Shown: piece after piece, positions 7,968 to 15,378 of the stretch
Position numbering within the stretch: position 1 is the stretch's first letter
How the letters are laid out: each line of letters starts with the position of its first letter
DNA from: Acidobacteriota bacterium
GTDB taxonomy: Bacteria; Acidobacteriota; Terriglobia; Terriglobales; Acidobacteriaceae
Length of the DNA: 37,766 nucleotides
NCBI GenBank assembly: GCA_028876395.1
Contig: JAGWRX010000156.1
Span: forward strand, 1-37,766
Reading direction: 5' to 3'
Translations under genes and position numbers: made by a program
The notes under the pieces: model-generated
Database searches by the model: none
What the model was told of the DNA's origin: nothing
What the model saw: only the letters and a program-made list of their open reading frames with translations

Positions 7968-9881
7968 TTAGGGAATGCTTTGCTTTTGACTTGGATGCGC
8001 CTGCGGCATGTTTCGTAACAGCCACAAAGCGATGGAGGCGGTCTGTTTACCGGTCAGATATTCGTGACCGGCCATGTCTGTGCCGGGGATGCCGAACCTG
8101 GTAATCTGCGCCAGGCGCTCGAAGCGCAACTCCGGCATTTCCGCGGGTGGAAGATAGAAGAACGGCCCCGCCGAAAGATCGGGAGGCAGCCGTTTGAAGC
8201 TGGCTTGCCAGATTGCTCGCGTGTGTCCATCGGAGCTGTGACAGGTGGCGCAGTCGCGGCGGAAGAGCCGCTCGCCATCGGCGGCATCTACCCCAGCAAG
8301 GGCGGCAGCGGAGGGACGCCATTGCTCTTCTTCAGTCACATGCTGCTGCGTGCCGGGTCCGCGCAGGCTCTCAAGATACTCCACCAGATCGTTGCCACGC
8401 CCATCGCGAAAGAGAAAGGCATACGAGGGCATGATCGATGCGCCGCTGACCTCCGCGGGATCGAAGAAGTGCATCTTGAGCCAAAGGGGCGAACGGCGGC
8501 CTCCGACCTCGGCAAGGTCCGGGCCCTGGCGGCGATTGCCGATGAGCGGCGGACGCTCGCGCCGCAGATCCTCGATGCTCTCGACAGGCCCCCACATCAG
8601 GACATCCTTTGTATCGGGACGCACATACTGGGAATGGCAGTGGATGCAGCCCTCGGAGATATACACGCGCCTGCCGCGCTCAACCTGAGAGAGCGGATCG
8701 CCTGCATGCAGAGCGACATGGATGCGCTGGATGAGGAAAGCGGCAAGCAGAACAACGGCCACCAGCCCAATCTCGCGGGTTCGCATCCGGCATATTTTGA
8801 GCAGCCACGGCAGCAGCACAATTGCGCCGGCGGCTGCGACAAACGCAGGCGGCACATGACCGAGATTCTGCCCCATACCGATGCCCAGCGCGGAAGCAAC
8901 CCATCCCGCAATGGCATAGAGCCATCCCGCCTGGCGGCCGCGCTGTGCGATGGAGGCAGCAGGCGAGATCAGCGAGGGATACGCCACCAGCGCCACTGAG
9001 TAGAGCGACACGCCAATGGGATAGAGGACCGATGCGGGCAATATGCGCGCAGGATCAAGCAACAACAGGCAGGCGCAAGCCAGCACAAAAAATGCCAGTG
9101 AAAGAACGAAGGAGAGCGCGCGGCGGCGCAACAGCCACGCACTGCCCAGCGCCGCGCAAAGATGCAAGGCTCCGTTGGTCCACAGATGAGCCGTGCCCTG
9201 CCAGGTGCCGGCCTTCAACGACGCGGTGTGTTGAATGATGAAGAATGCGGCGGAATCCAGCCACACCAGCGCGGCAAAGCAGGCCACGATAAAGGAAAAC
9301 GGAAGAGCGGCGGGCCGGTCAGTCGAGCGGCTGTTCGGTTTGACCTCAATGGCGCGCGGCGTGATGCCGATGCCCGCAAGGCAGAGCAGGCCCGCCGCCA
9401 CGGCCTGCACCTGAGGCGAAGCGGCAAAGAACGCTGGAATGTTGCACAGCAGATAGCCGATGCCTGTTCCGAGGCCGACTTTGAGGAGCTGATTCTTCTC
9501 TCCGCACCACTGGCCCAGATGCGTGACCAGCGTGACGGTGAGCAGGCCGAGTCCCGCGCCAATCAGCAACGCAACGGCAATGGCTACGCTGATGCTGAGC
9601 GGAAGCAGTGCCAGAAACGCCGCCGCGCTCGACATGGACAGTCCGAGACGAAGACGCAGAAGCGGCGAGGACCATAGCGAGATGCGGGGCGTCAGCAGGC
9701 TCAGAAGAATTCCGCCCGCGGCCATCGCGGCCATCACCGCCTTCAAGTTCGTGCCCGCTATGCCAAGCGCTGCAAGTCGGCCAAGGAACGCAAACTGCGC
9801 AAAGATGAGGAAATAAATATAGGTAATCGCGACAAGGCTCGCGCCCTGCCAGCCGGAGTTGCGCAGCCTACCTGTCCACAT
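7968..9881 (-). CDS. Fusion of a 12-TM transporter-like domain with a CcoO-type dihaem cytochrome c
   Basis: 637 residues. Residues ~15-365 are hydrophobic with about 11-12 predicted membrane helices and a major-facilitator-like look, and another helix spans ~371-390. The remainder is predicted to be periplasmic cytochrome c. The first haem site is CIHCH (412-416) in GCIHCHSQYVRP, the signature of the cbb3 oxidase subunit FixO/CcoO, followed by GPDLAEVGGRRSPLW and a likely Met ligand in SIMPSY (M484). The second haem site is CATCH (544-548), with a possible Met ligand M603. Canonical CcoO has one membrane anchor and one haem, so both the transporter-like domain and the second haem are additions. 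It overlaps the preceding gene by 14 bp. Electron transfer to or from the CcoN-like protein two genes upstream is the simplest role; transport is unproven. Confidence 0.88.
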   Translation of the reverse strand: MWTGRLRNSGWQGASLVAITYIYFLIFAQFAFLGRLAALGIAGTNLKAVMAAMAAGGILLSLLTPRISLWSSPLLRLRLGLSMSSAAAFLALLPLSISVAIAVALLIGAGLGLLTVTLVTHLGQWCGEKNQLLKVGLGTGIGYLLCNIPAFFAASPQVQAVAAGLLCLAGIGITPRAIEVKPNSRSTDRPAALPFSFIVACFAALVWLDSAAFFIIQHTASLKAGTWQGTAHLWTNGALHLCAALGSAWLLRRRALSFVLSLAFFVLACACLLLLDPARILPASVLYPIGVSLYSVALVAYPSLISPAASIAQRGRQAGWLYAIAGWVASALGIGMGQNLGHVPPAFVAAAGAIVLLPWLLKICRMRTREIGLVAVVLLAAFLIQRIHVALHAGDPLSQVERGRRVYISEGCIHCHSQYVRPDTKDVLMWGPVESIEDLRRERPPLIGNRRQGPDLAEVGGRRSPLWLKMHFFDPAEVSGASIMPSYAFLFRDGRGNDLVEYLESLRGPGTQQHVTEEEQWRPSAAALAGVDAADGERLFRRDCATCHSSDGHTRAIWQASFKRLPPDLSAGPFFYLPPAEMPELRFERLAQITRFGIPGTDMAGHEYLTGKQTASIALWLLRNMPQAHPSQKQSIP

Positions 9882-10278
9882 TCGCCAACCAGCCCTGGCG
9901 CAAGCCGGCTGCTTGAATCAGTACGCAGGCGCCGTCAAAGAACGCAATGGTGAGCCAGCCGGGCTCAAGTACTCCAGACGCGACCCTGGCAAGAATAAAC
10001 GCGGCGACGGAGCAGCGCACGATGGCCGTGACAATCCAGACAGCCTCAAGCCTGGACGCGCAACCGGCGCGGTAAACAAGCGTCGCGCCGTAGAGGTACG
10101 ACAAGCCCACAGCAAAAACAAAAGCGCCGATGAACGACAGAAAAGGAAGCGCGTCCGCGGGCACATGCAGGCCGAGGAGGCGGAGCGTCAAGGCAGGCTC
10201 GACAATCAGAAATGCGCCCGTGAGCGAATCGGAAACGCCGGCCGCCAACTGATAGGCAAGAAGGATGGGCTGTTTCAT
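9868..10278 (-). CDS. Small four-helix membrane protein of unknown function
   Basis: 136 residues from the ATG that overlaps the preceding oxidase-like gene's stop as ATGA. AGGAGA lies about 7 nt upstream. Four hydrophobic segments at roughly residues 5-30, 43-66, 76-100 and 105-127 give a compact integral membrane protein. No haem-ligand pattern, Cys pair or known motif was seen. Its tight packing between the CcoN-like and cytochrome genes suggests an accessory or assembly subunit of that complex. Translation could begin further upstream in the same frame, but that extension would overlap the oxidase-like gene and lacks hydrophobic character. Confidence 0.75.
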   Translation of the reverse strand: MKQPILLAYQLAAGVSDSLTGAFLIVEPALTLRLLGLHVPADALPFLSFIGAFVFAVGLSYLYGATLVYRAGCASRLEAVWIVTAIVRCSVAAFILARVASGVLEPGWLTIAFFDGACVLIQAAGLRQGWLANVDR

Positions 10279-11618
10279 GCTGTCTTCTCCTGCGCAGCGC
10301 GTGCTGGAACCGGCTCGCGTTCGCGCAGCAGCACAGACGCATCCACAAGCCATTCCAGAGATGCAGCCAACATGATGACACCAGTTGCCAGGCGCAGGAT
10401 ATAGAGCACGTTGCGCGCGGCTCCCAGGGAGATGGTAAACGCGGGCTCGGAGCCTTCAAGCCAGCCGGCCACCATCATGATGACAACGTAAGCGAGAACG
10501 CTCCAGTTCCATGCATGAAAGGACCAGGTTCGCGTAAAGATCCACCCATCGTCGCCCAGCAGCTGCACCATCACAAAAATCAGCAGCGCGGAGAGAAAGC
10601 CTGCCATCGCCGTGAAGGAATGGCCGACAAGACCATCGGTGAATTTGAAGTGATCGAGCACGCCGGGAAGAAACAGAATCCATCCGCTGACCAGCAGCGC
10701 GGCCCACCACCAGAGAAAGGCATTGCGCCAGCGGCGCGTGTTTGCGCGCCACTCGAACGCCGCATAGTAGGCGGGCGTGAGCGGGAGCCAGATGAGCAGG
10801 CTGCCAAGGCCGAGGAATTGCGCGGGGCGATGATGGCTGACGTCAGCGCGTCCCAGCGCAATGCACAGCACGGCCTCTGCCGCCAGCACCACCCAGGACG
10901 CACCGACAGCCCAGGGGCGTACGCTCTTGCGCCGCGTAAGCCCGAAAGGCAGCATGAGGAGAATGGCCACAACAAAAAGCGACGACTCAAGCTGGCTTGC
11001 GCCGGTGGGGCCGCCCGTATCCGGATTCACCGGCGGATAACCATTGGGACCTGATGCAACGTAAATGGCAAGCGGAACAGCGAGCAGAATTGCGAGGCCC
11101 AGCAGCTTTGCGCCGCGCGCGAACCACGCTGCATGATCGGCGCCCTTCCGCGTACGGACGAAGGAGGCCGCGAGCAGAAGCCACAGCGCCAGCATGGCGA
11201 GCGGAAACGCGATGCGCGCGTAGCCGGACCAGTCAAGAAAAAGTTTGCCGCTCGACTCACCCGACAGCCAGGTGAGCGAAGCAACTGCGAGCGAAGCGGA
11301 CCAGGCCCACAGAACCGGCCTGCACCACGCAGCGGCCGGCCCGCGGTCCGCGCCGTACACCTTAAAGAGAAACGCAAGCATCGGCAGACTTGCCCATCCA
11401 TAGAGCGCGAGGTTCATGTGGACGATCATCCAGCGCCCGTAAGTCCACTCGCCAAGCCAGCGATTGAGAGCCGGCGCCAGCAAGAGCACGGCGAGCATGA
11501 CTCCGATGGAGTTGCCGACAACGAGCCATAACAGGCTGTGCCATGCCACGTGGGCGATGGCGCGCGAACCGTCGCGAGAGGAGGCATCAGCGCGATTGGC
11601 GTTCATGAATCCTCCCAT
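10275..11618 (-). CDS. Divergent haem-copper oxidase subunit I-like (CcoN-like) membrane protein
   Basis: 447 residues, about 12 membrane helices. The order of motifs follows CcoN: WLVVGNSIGVMLAVLLLAPA, then GRWMIVHMNLALYGW (His67, matching a low-spin haem b ligand), ADVSHHRPAQF (His262-His263, matching the CuB His pair), LVGHSFTAMAG (His333, matching the b3 haem ligand), RTWSFHAWNWSVLAYVV and MMVAGWLEGSEPAF. Two ligands appear absent: in the H-x-H motif the second His is Phe335, and where CcoN has WYGHNAV this protein has GASQLESSL with no His. It may bind one haem differently, be a quinol or NO reductase relative, or be redox-inactive. GGAG stands 7 nt before the first ATG; a second ATG four codons later has GGGAGG. 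The gene overlaps the ABC ATPase gene by up to 32 bp. Confidence 0.82.
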   Translation of the reverse strand: MGGFMNANRADASSRDGSRAIAHVAWHSLLWLVVGNSIGVMLAVLLLAPALNRWLGEWTYGRWMIVHMNLALYGWASLPMLAFLFKVYGADRGPAAAWCRPVLWAWSASLAVASLTWLSGESSGKLFLDWSGYARIAFPLAMLALWLLLAASFVRTRKGADHAAWFARGAKLLGLAILLAVPLAIYVASGPNGYPPVNPDTGGPTGASQLESSLFVVAILLMLPFGLTRRKSVRPWAVGASWVVLAAEAVLCIALGRADVSHHRPAQFLGLGSLLIWLPLTPAYYAAFEWRANTRRWRNAFLWWWAALLVSGWILFLPGVLDHFKFTDGLVGHSFTAMAGFLSALLIFVMVQLLGDDGWIFTRTWSFHAWNWSVLAYVVIMMVAGWLEGSEPAFTISLGAARNVLYILRLATGVIMLAASLEWLVDASVLLREREPVPARAAQEKTA

Positions 11619-12294
11619 CGTGCATCTCCAGAATTCGATCGCAACGCTCCGCCAGACCGCGATCGTGCGTGGCCATCAGCAGAGTAACGCCCTCCGTGGC
11701 AGCCACATCGAGCAGTAGCTGAAAGACGGTTGCACTGGTCTGCTCATCCAGAGAGCCGGTTGGTTCATCCGCGAGCAAAATCTTCGGCCTGTTCATCAGC
11801 GCCCTGCAGAGCGCCGTGCGCTGGCGCTCGCCGCCGGAGAGTTTTTGAATGCGGTGGCCGAGACGATGGCTCAGTCCTGTTCGATCCGCCAGCTGGCGCA
11901 GGCGTTGTTGGGCTTCGCCGCGCCTGGTTCCAGCGGCGACAGCCGGGATGAGGCAGTTCTCTTCGAGCGTGAGGTCGGGAATCAGGTTGTGGAGTTGAAA
12001 GACAAATCCGACCTCATGGCGCAACAGGCGTAACAGATCCCGGCTGCGATTGACCTCCGATCCATTCACTGAGATGCGTCCGCGATCCGGCTCATCGAGG
12101 CCGCCAAACAAGTGGAGCAGCGTGCTCTTGCCGCAGCCTGACGGGCCACAGAGAGCAACGGTCTCGCCTTCCGCTACCTCAAAGCCAACGCCTCTGAGCA
12201 CGGCGATTGTGCCCTCGTCGTAGCTCTTCCACACATCTTCAGCGCGAAGAACCAGGCGGCCATTTCCGTTTTTCTGCGCGGGCGCGATCTTCAT
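11587..12294 (-). CDS. ABC transporter ATP-binding protein (LolD/MacB type)
   Basis: 235 residues, the usual size for this class. Walker A is GPSGCGKST (50-58), the Q-loop is VFQLHNL (98-104), the signature is LSGGERQR (152-159), Walker B is ILLADEPTGSLD (172-183) and the H-loop is ATHD (208-211). The ATG overlaps the permease stop as ATGA (12291-12294). The open frame continues about 126 codons further upstream, but that extension is a shadow of the permease. LolD-type ATPases pair with FtsX-like permeases to move lipids, lipoproteins or hydrophobic molecules, or to drive periplasmic conformational work. The partner is the gene directly upstream. Confidence 0.94.
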   Translation of the reverse strand: MKIAPAQKNGNGRLVLRAEDVWKSYDEGTIAVLRGVGFEVAEGETVALCGPSGCGKSTLLHLFGGLDEPDRGRISVNGSEVNRSRDLLRLLRHEVGFVFQLHNLIPDLTLEENCLIPAVAAGTRRGEAQQRLRQLADRTGLSHRLGHRIQKLSGGERQRTALCRALMNRPKILLADEPTGSLDEQTSATVFQLLLDVAATEGVTLLMATHDRGLAERCDRILEMHDGRIHERQSR

Positions 12295-13400
12295 TCGAAG
12301 CGAAGCGCCTCCACCGCGCGAACACGCATGGCATAAAAGGCTGGGTAGAGCGCGCCCGCGACGCCCGTGAGCAATGCCAGCAGAATCACGATGAGCATGA
12401 CCACCGGCCGGATCGAGACATCGACATAGCCATCGAGAGCCGGAACAAGCTTCAACGCGAACAAGGCGCCCGTTCCAAAGACCAGCCCGGAGAAAGCGCC
12501 GAGGATCGAAACGAGCGCGGACTCGCCGAAAATCATGCCTGCTATCTGCGCGTGCGAGAATCCGTTGACGCGCAGGATGGCGATCTCGCGAATGCGCGTG
12601 AACACAGACATAATCATGGTGTTGGCAACGCCAAGGCCGCCCAGCAGAAGTCCGCAACCACCCACTGCCCACGCGGTGGCCTTGAGTATCTTGAACTGCG
12701 AATAGGAGCGGGAAAACTCAGCATCTTCCAGACCAATCAGGTTTGGATATCTTTGCCGGACCATGCCTTTGAAAGCCGCAGCATCATCCTTGCTGCGCAG
12801 TTTGATGGTGACGACGGAAGAGCCGTCTTTGTGAAAGAAGCTCTGCGCCGTGCCTATCGGCATGAAAACGCCGCCATCCTCAAATCCATTCCGCGTCTTC
12901 AGGATGCCGATGACATGAAAGACTCCGTGGCCGATGGGCACATGGCTGCCAAGCGTCGCGCCAAGAAAGTCCGCCGCGCGCGCTCCGAGCACGACATCAT
13001 CGGCGTGCAGCGCGAAGTCTGCGCGCTTACCCGCAATCCAGTCGGCCTGGCGAATGCGGGCATCCTCCGCGGTCACTCCGAAGCAGGTGATGATGGGATG
13101 ATCCGCGCTGGAAACAATCCCGAACAGAACCGGGTCCGCGTGCGCCACCATCGGCCAGCGCGCAATCTCCGCGGCCACTGAAGCCGGCACGTTGCTGAAG
13201 AACAGATCAGAGACATTGCGTTCGAAGACAATGATTTCACTGTCGCTCGACAGAATGCCTGAAAACATGCCGATAGCGCCCTGCAGGATGGTGACCACAG
13301 TCAGCATCGCGGCCACGCTGAACGCAATCCCGGCGATGCTGATGAACGAGCGAATGCGATGCCGCTGCAGATTGGTGAGGATCAGCCTGAAAAAGATCAT
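12291..13400 (-). CDS. MacB/FtsX-like ABC transporter permease
   Basis: 369 residues with the four-helix MacB topology: an N-terminal helix (~17-42), a large periplasmic domain (~45-255) and three C-terminal helices (~260-285, 305-335, 340-362). Diagnostic stretches are the N-terminal FRLILTNLQRHRIRSFISI, the loop FTRIREIAILRVNGFSHAQI after helix 2, and the tail YPAFYAMRVRAVEALRFE. MacB/LolCE/DevC permeases usually do not import; they extract or expel amphiphilic substrates or proteins by mechanotransmission. Both ends overlap neighbours by 4 bp (ATGA), so co-translation with the polyprenyl synthetase and ATPase is likely. No outer-membrane TolC partner or MacA-type adaptor is present. Confidence 0.92.
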   Translation of the reverse strand: MIFFRLILTNLQRHRIRSFISIAGIAFSVAAMLTVVTILQGAIGMFSGILSSDSEIIVFERNVSDLFFSNVPASVAAEIARWPMVAHADPVLFGIVSSADHPIITCFGVTAEDARIRQADWIAGKRADFALHADDVVLGARAADFLGATLGSHVPIGHGVFHVIGILKTRNGFEDGGVFMPIGTAQSFFHKDGSSVVTIKLRSKDDAAAFKGMVRQRYPNLIGLEDAEFSRSYSQFKILKATAWAVGGCGLLLGGLGVANTMIMSVFTRIREIAILRVNGFSHAQIAGMIFGESALVSILGAFSGLVFGTGALFALKLVPALDGYVDVSIRPVVMLIVILLALLTGVAGALYPAFYAMRVRAVEALRFE

Positions 13401-14338
13401 GCCTGCGCTCGGGTGCTCATTTCGCAGGCATTTTCTGTAACGCGAATCAGTTCATCCTGCAGGTCGCTGCGGAGCTTGCCCAGGAAAGAGAGGGAGGGCC
13501 TGGCAACAAGCAGGCGGCGCAGGGTCAGATCACCCGCGCGGATCAGCCTGTTGAGCCGTTCCACTGCGCCGGGGACGCCAATGGCTGCCGCGATGTTGGG
13601 CCGGCCGAGCAGGATGTCGCGAGCGACTGACTTGCCGGTTTCAGCAACGCATTGGAGCACGTCCTTCAGGTCATCCACAATCTGATAGCCAAGGCCCCAG
13701 CAGACCGCAATGCGCTCAAGCAACTGGACCTCGCGCGCTGAAGCGCCCGCAAGCACGGCCGGCAGAACCAGTGTCAGGCGGATGAGGGAGACGGTCTTGC
13801 CGTGCGCGATGCGCTCGGTGGTCTCACGGTTGTGCGGCAGCGTTGCGTAATGCAGGTCGAGACTTTGCCCGTTCAACAGGCCTTCGATGCCCAGCCGCTG
13901 CTCAAGATACGCCATCACCTGGAACTGGCTCTCGCGCGCGCCGCCTGAGAGCGCCTGCCAGGTGAGCGCATACGCGCGATTAATGAGGGCCAGGGCTGAG
14001 AGAATTGCGCCCGTCTCGCCGAATGCCAGATGCACACACGGAGCGCCGCGGCGGCGCGATGCATTGTCCATGCACGGCAGATCATCAAAAATCAGTGAAG
14101 CCGTGTGAAAGTATTCCAGCGCAATGGCAAGGCTGTTTGCGCGTGAGGCATCCAGACCGTAGGCCGTTGCCACCTGCATCACCATGCGCGGCCGCACAAG
14201 GCTGCCTGGGTTCTGCAACACATGGCGCAAAGCCGCCTCGAAATGGGGATCAAGATGCGCCGGCAGGGGCAGAGAATCGCAAAAATCCTCTGCCAGGAGC
14301 GCAGTATTCGGTTCGTCCATGCCAGGGTTCGCCGGCAC
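13397..14338 (-). CDS. Polyprenyl (trans-isoprenyl) diphosphate synthetase, IspA-like
   Basis: 313 residues, all-alpha prenyl synthase fold. The first Asp-rich motif is FDDLPCMD in SLIFDDLPCMDNASRRRGAP, close to that of farnesyl diphosphate synthases. The second is DDLKD in GLGYQIVDDLKDVLQ. GKTVSLIRL and GQSLDL match other conserved stretches. It should condense isopentenyl diphosphate with allylic diphosphates; chain length cannot be told from sequence by eye. The GTG start has GAGAGG 5 nt before it; an ATG six codons later is possible. As first gene of a membrane redox operon ending in YceI, it may supply a dedicated isoprenoid such as a quinone or haem side chain or a carrier, though it may simply be the cell's general synthase. 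Confidence 0.93.
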   Translation of the reverse strand: MPANPGMDEPNTALLAEDFCDSLPLPAHLDPHFEAALRHVLQNPGSLVRPRMVMQVATAYGLDASRANSLAIALEYFHTASLIFDDLPCMDNASRRRGAPCVHLAFGETGAILSALALINRAYALTWQALSGGARESQFQVMAYLEQRLGIEGLLNGQSLDLHYATLPHNRETTERIAHGKTVSLIRLTLVLPAVLAGASAREVQLLERIAVCWGLGYQIVDDLKDVLQCVAETGKSVARDILLGRPNIAAAIGVPGAVERLNRLIRAGDLTLRRLLVARPSLSFLGKLRSDLQDELIRVTENACEMSTRAQA

Positions 14339-14700
14339 AATGCCCTCTCTATCTTCCTGTTTTCTAATGGGTTATGCGCGTCAAATGCACAATCTGGGGT
14401 CTTGCTGGCTCAAGCCGTGACGTGTATACATAAGACGCGGTCAGACCCGTTTTGGGAGCACGCCTCCACCAGAAAAATTTCCGGAGCCGGATGACAATTT
14501 GTTCATCCTCGCCAGCAATGGTCACCGGCACAAACAGCGCTGCATCAATATATGGGTTCGTGACTGCAGATGACGGCCGGGCAACACGGAAATGAAGCAC
14601 TGTTCATTTTTTCCATCGCGATTGCGTGTGCCCAAAAATTCCTTAACCCTGAGATACAACCTTGGGGAAAAACGTTCACCGTATGCACTAATATCCTTTC
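14339..14700. other. Divergent intergenic region between the redox operon and the two-component genes
   Basis: 362 bp without a credible gene. It must carry the promoters of the minus-strand operon and of the response regulator. Only the TAATAT box for the plus-strand gene is convincing. The location makes it the natural place for the OmpR-type regulator to bind and control both sides, but no clear direct repeat was identified by eye. Confidence 0.5.
14689..14694 (+). promoter_or_regulatory. Probable -10 box of the response-regulator gene, consistent with a leaderless mRNA
   Basis: TAATAT ends 6 nt before the ATG at 14701, so transcription would begin at or next to the start codon. No Shine-Dalgarno is present (TATCCTTTC precedes the ATG) and no good -35 box stands 17 nt upstream. 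The call rests on the -10 match and spacing only. Confidence 0.4.
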
Positions 14701-15378
14701 ATGCGACTTCTGCTCGTAGAAGACGAACACGACATCCAGACCTTTCTGCGGAATTCGCTGACAGAAGCGGGATACCAGGTGGATGTGGCTTCTGACGGCA
14801 AGAAGGCCGAAGCCCTCGCGCTGGAAGCGCCCTACGACATCCTGATTGTCGACCTCGGATTGCCTGATATCGACGGCATCAGCCTGATCTTGCGGTTGCG
14901 CCAGATTGGGGTCACGGCTCCGGTGCTGATTCTCTCAGCGCGCCGCTCGGTCGACGATCGCGTCCGCGGCCTTGAGCATGGCGGGGACGACTATCTGACG
15001 AAGCCGTTTGCCCTGGCCGAGCTGCTGGCTCGCCTGCGGAACCTGCTCAAGCGCAACAGCCCTGCCGGCAATGAGGCAACGCGCCTGCACGTGCTGGACC
15101 TGGAACTGGATCTGCTTCGCCGTGAAGCGACGCGGTCCGGACAGATTCTGCAACTGACTCCGCAGGAGTTCGTTCTGCTCGAGTACCTGTGCAGAAATGC
15201 CGGGCGCGTGGTGACGCGCTCGATGATTCTGGACAAGGTATGGGGCATGCGCATCCAGCCGGACACCAACGTTGTGGATGTGCATATCTACCGCCTGCGC
15301 GGCAAGGTAGACGCCAGAGGGCAGCAACCGCTGATTCGAACGCTGCGGGGTGTGGGCTATGTCCTCAAAGACCGCTAA
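14701..15378 (+). CDS. OmpR/PhoB-family response regulator
   Basis: 225 residues. The receiver domain holds the acidic pocket (E7, D8), the phospho-acceptor Asp51 in VDLGLPDIDG and Lys101 in YLTKPF. The C-terminal winged-helix domain has LTPQEFVLLEYLCRNAGRVV, NVVDVHIYRLRGKVD and the terminal RGVGYVL. Its stop overlaps the kinase gene that follows, so the two are co-translated partners. The divergent redox operon is the closest potential target besides itself. Confidence 0.96.
   Translation: MRLLLVEDEHDIQTFLRNSLTEAGYQVDVASDGKKAEALALEAPYDILIVDLGLPDIDGISLILRLRQIGVTAPVLILSARRSVDDRVRGLEHGGDDYLTKPFALAELLARLRNLLKRNSPAGNEATRLHVLDLELDLLRREATRSGQILQLTPQEFVLLEYLCRNAGRVVTRSMILDKVWGMRIQPDTNVVDVHIYRLRGKVDARGQQPLIRTLRGVGYVLKDR

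Noticed and set aside
12295..12672. N-terminal extension of the ABC ATPase frame
   Set aside because: It is Arg/His/Cys-rich and overlaps the well-supported permease. The ATG at 12294 gives the standard length and an ATGA junction.
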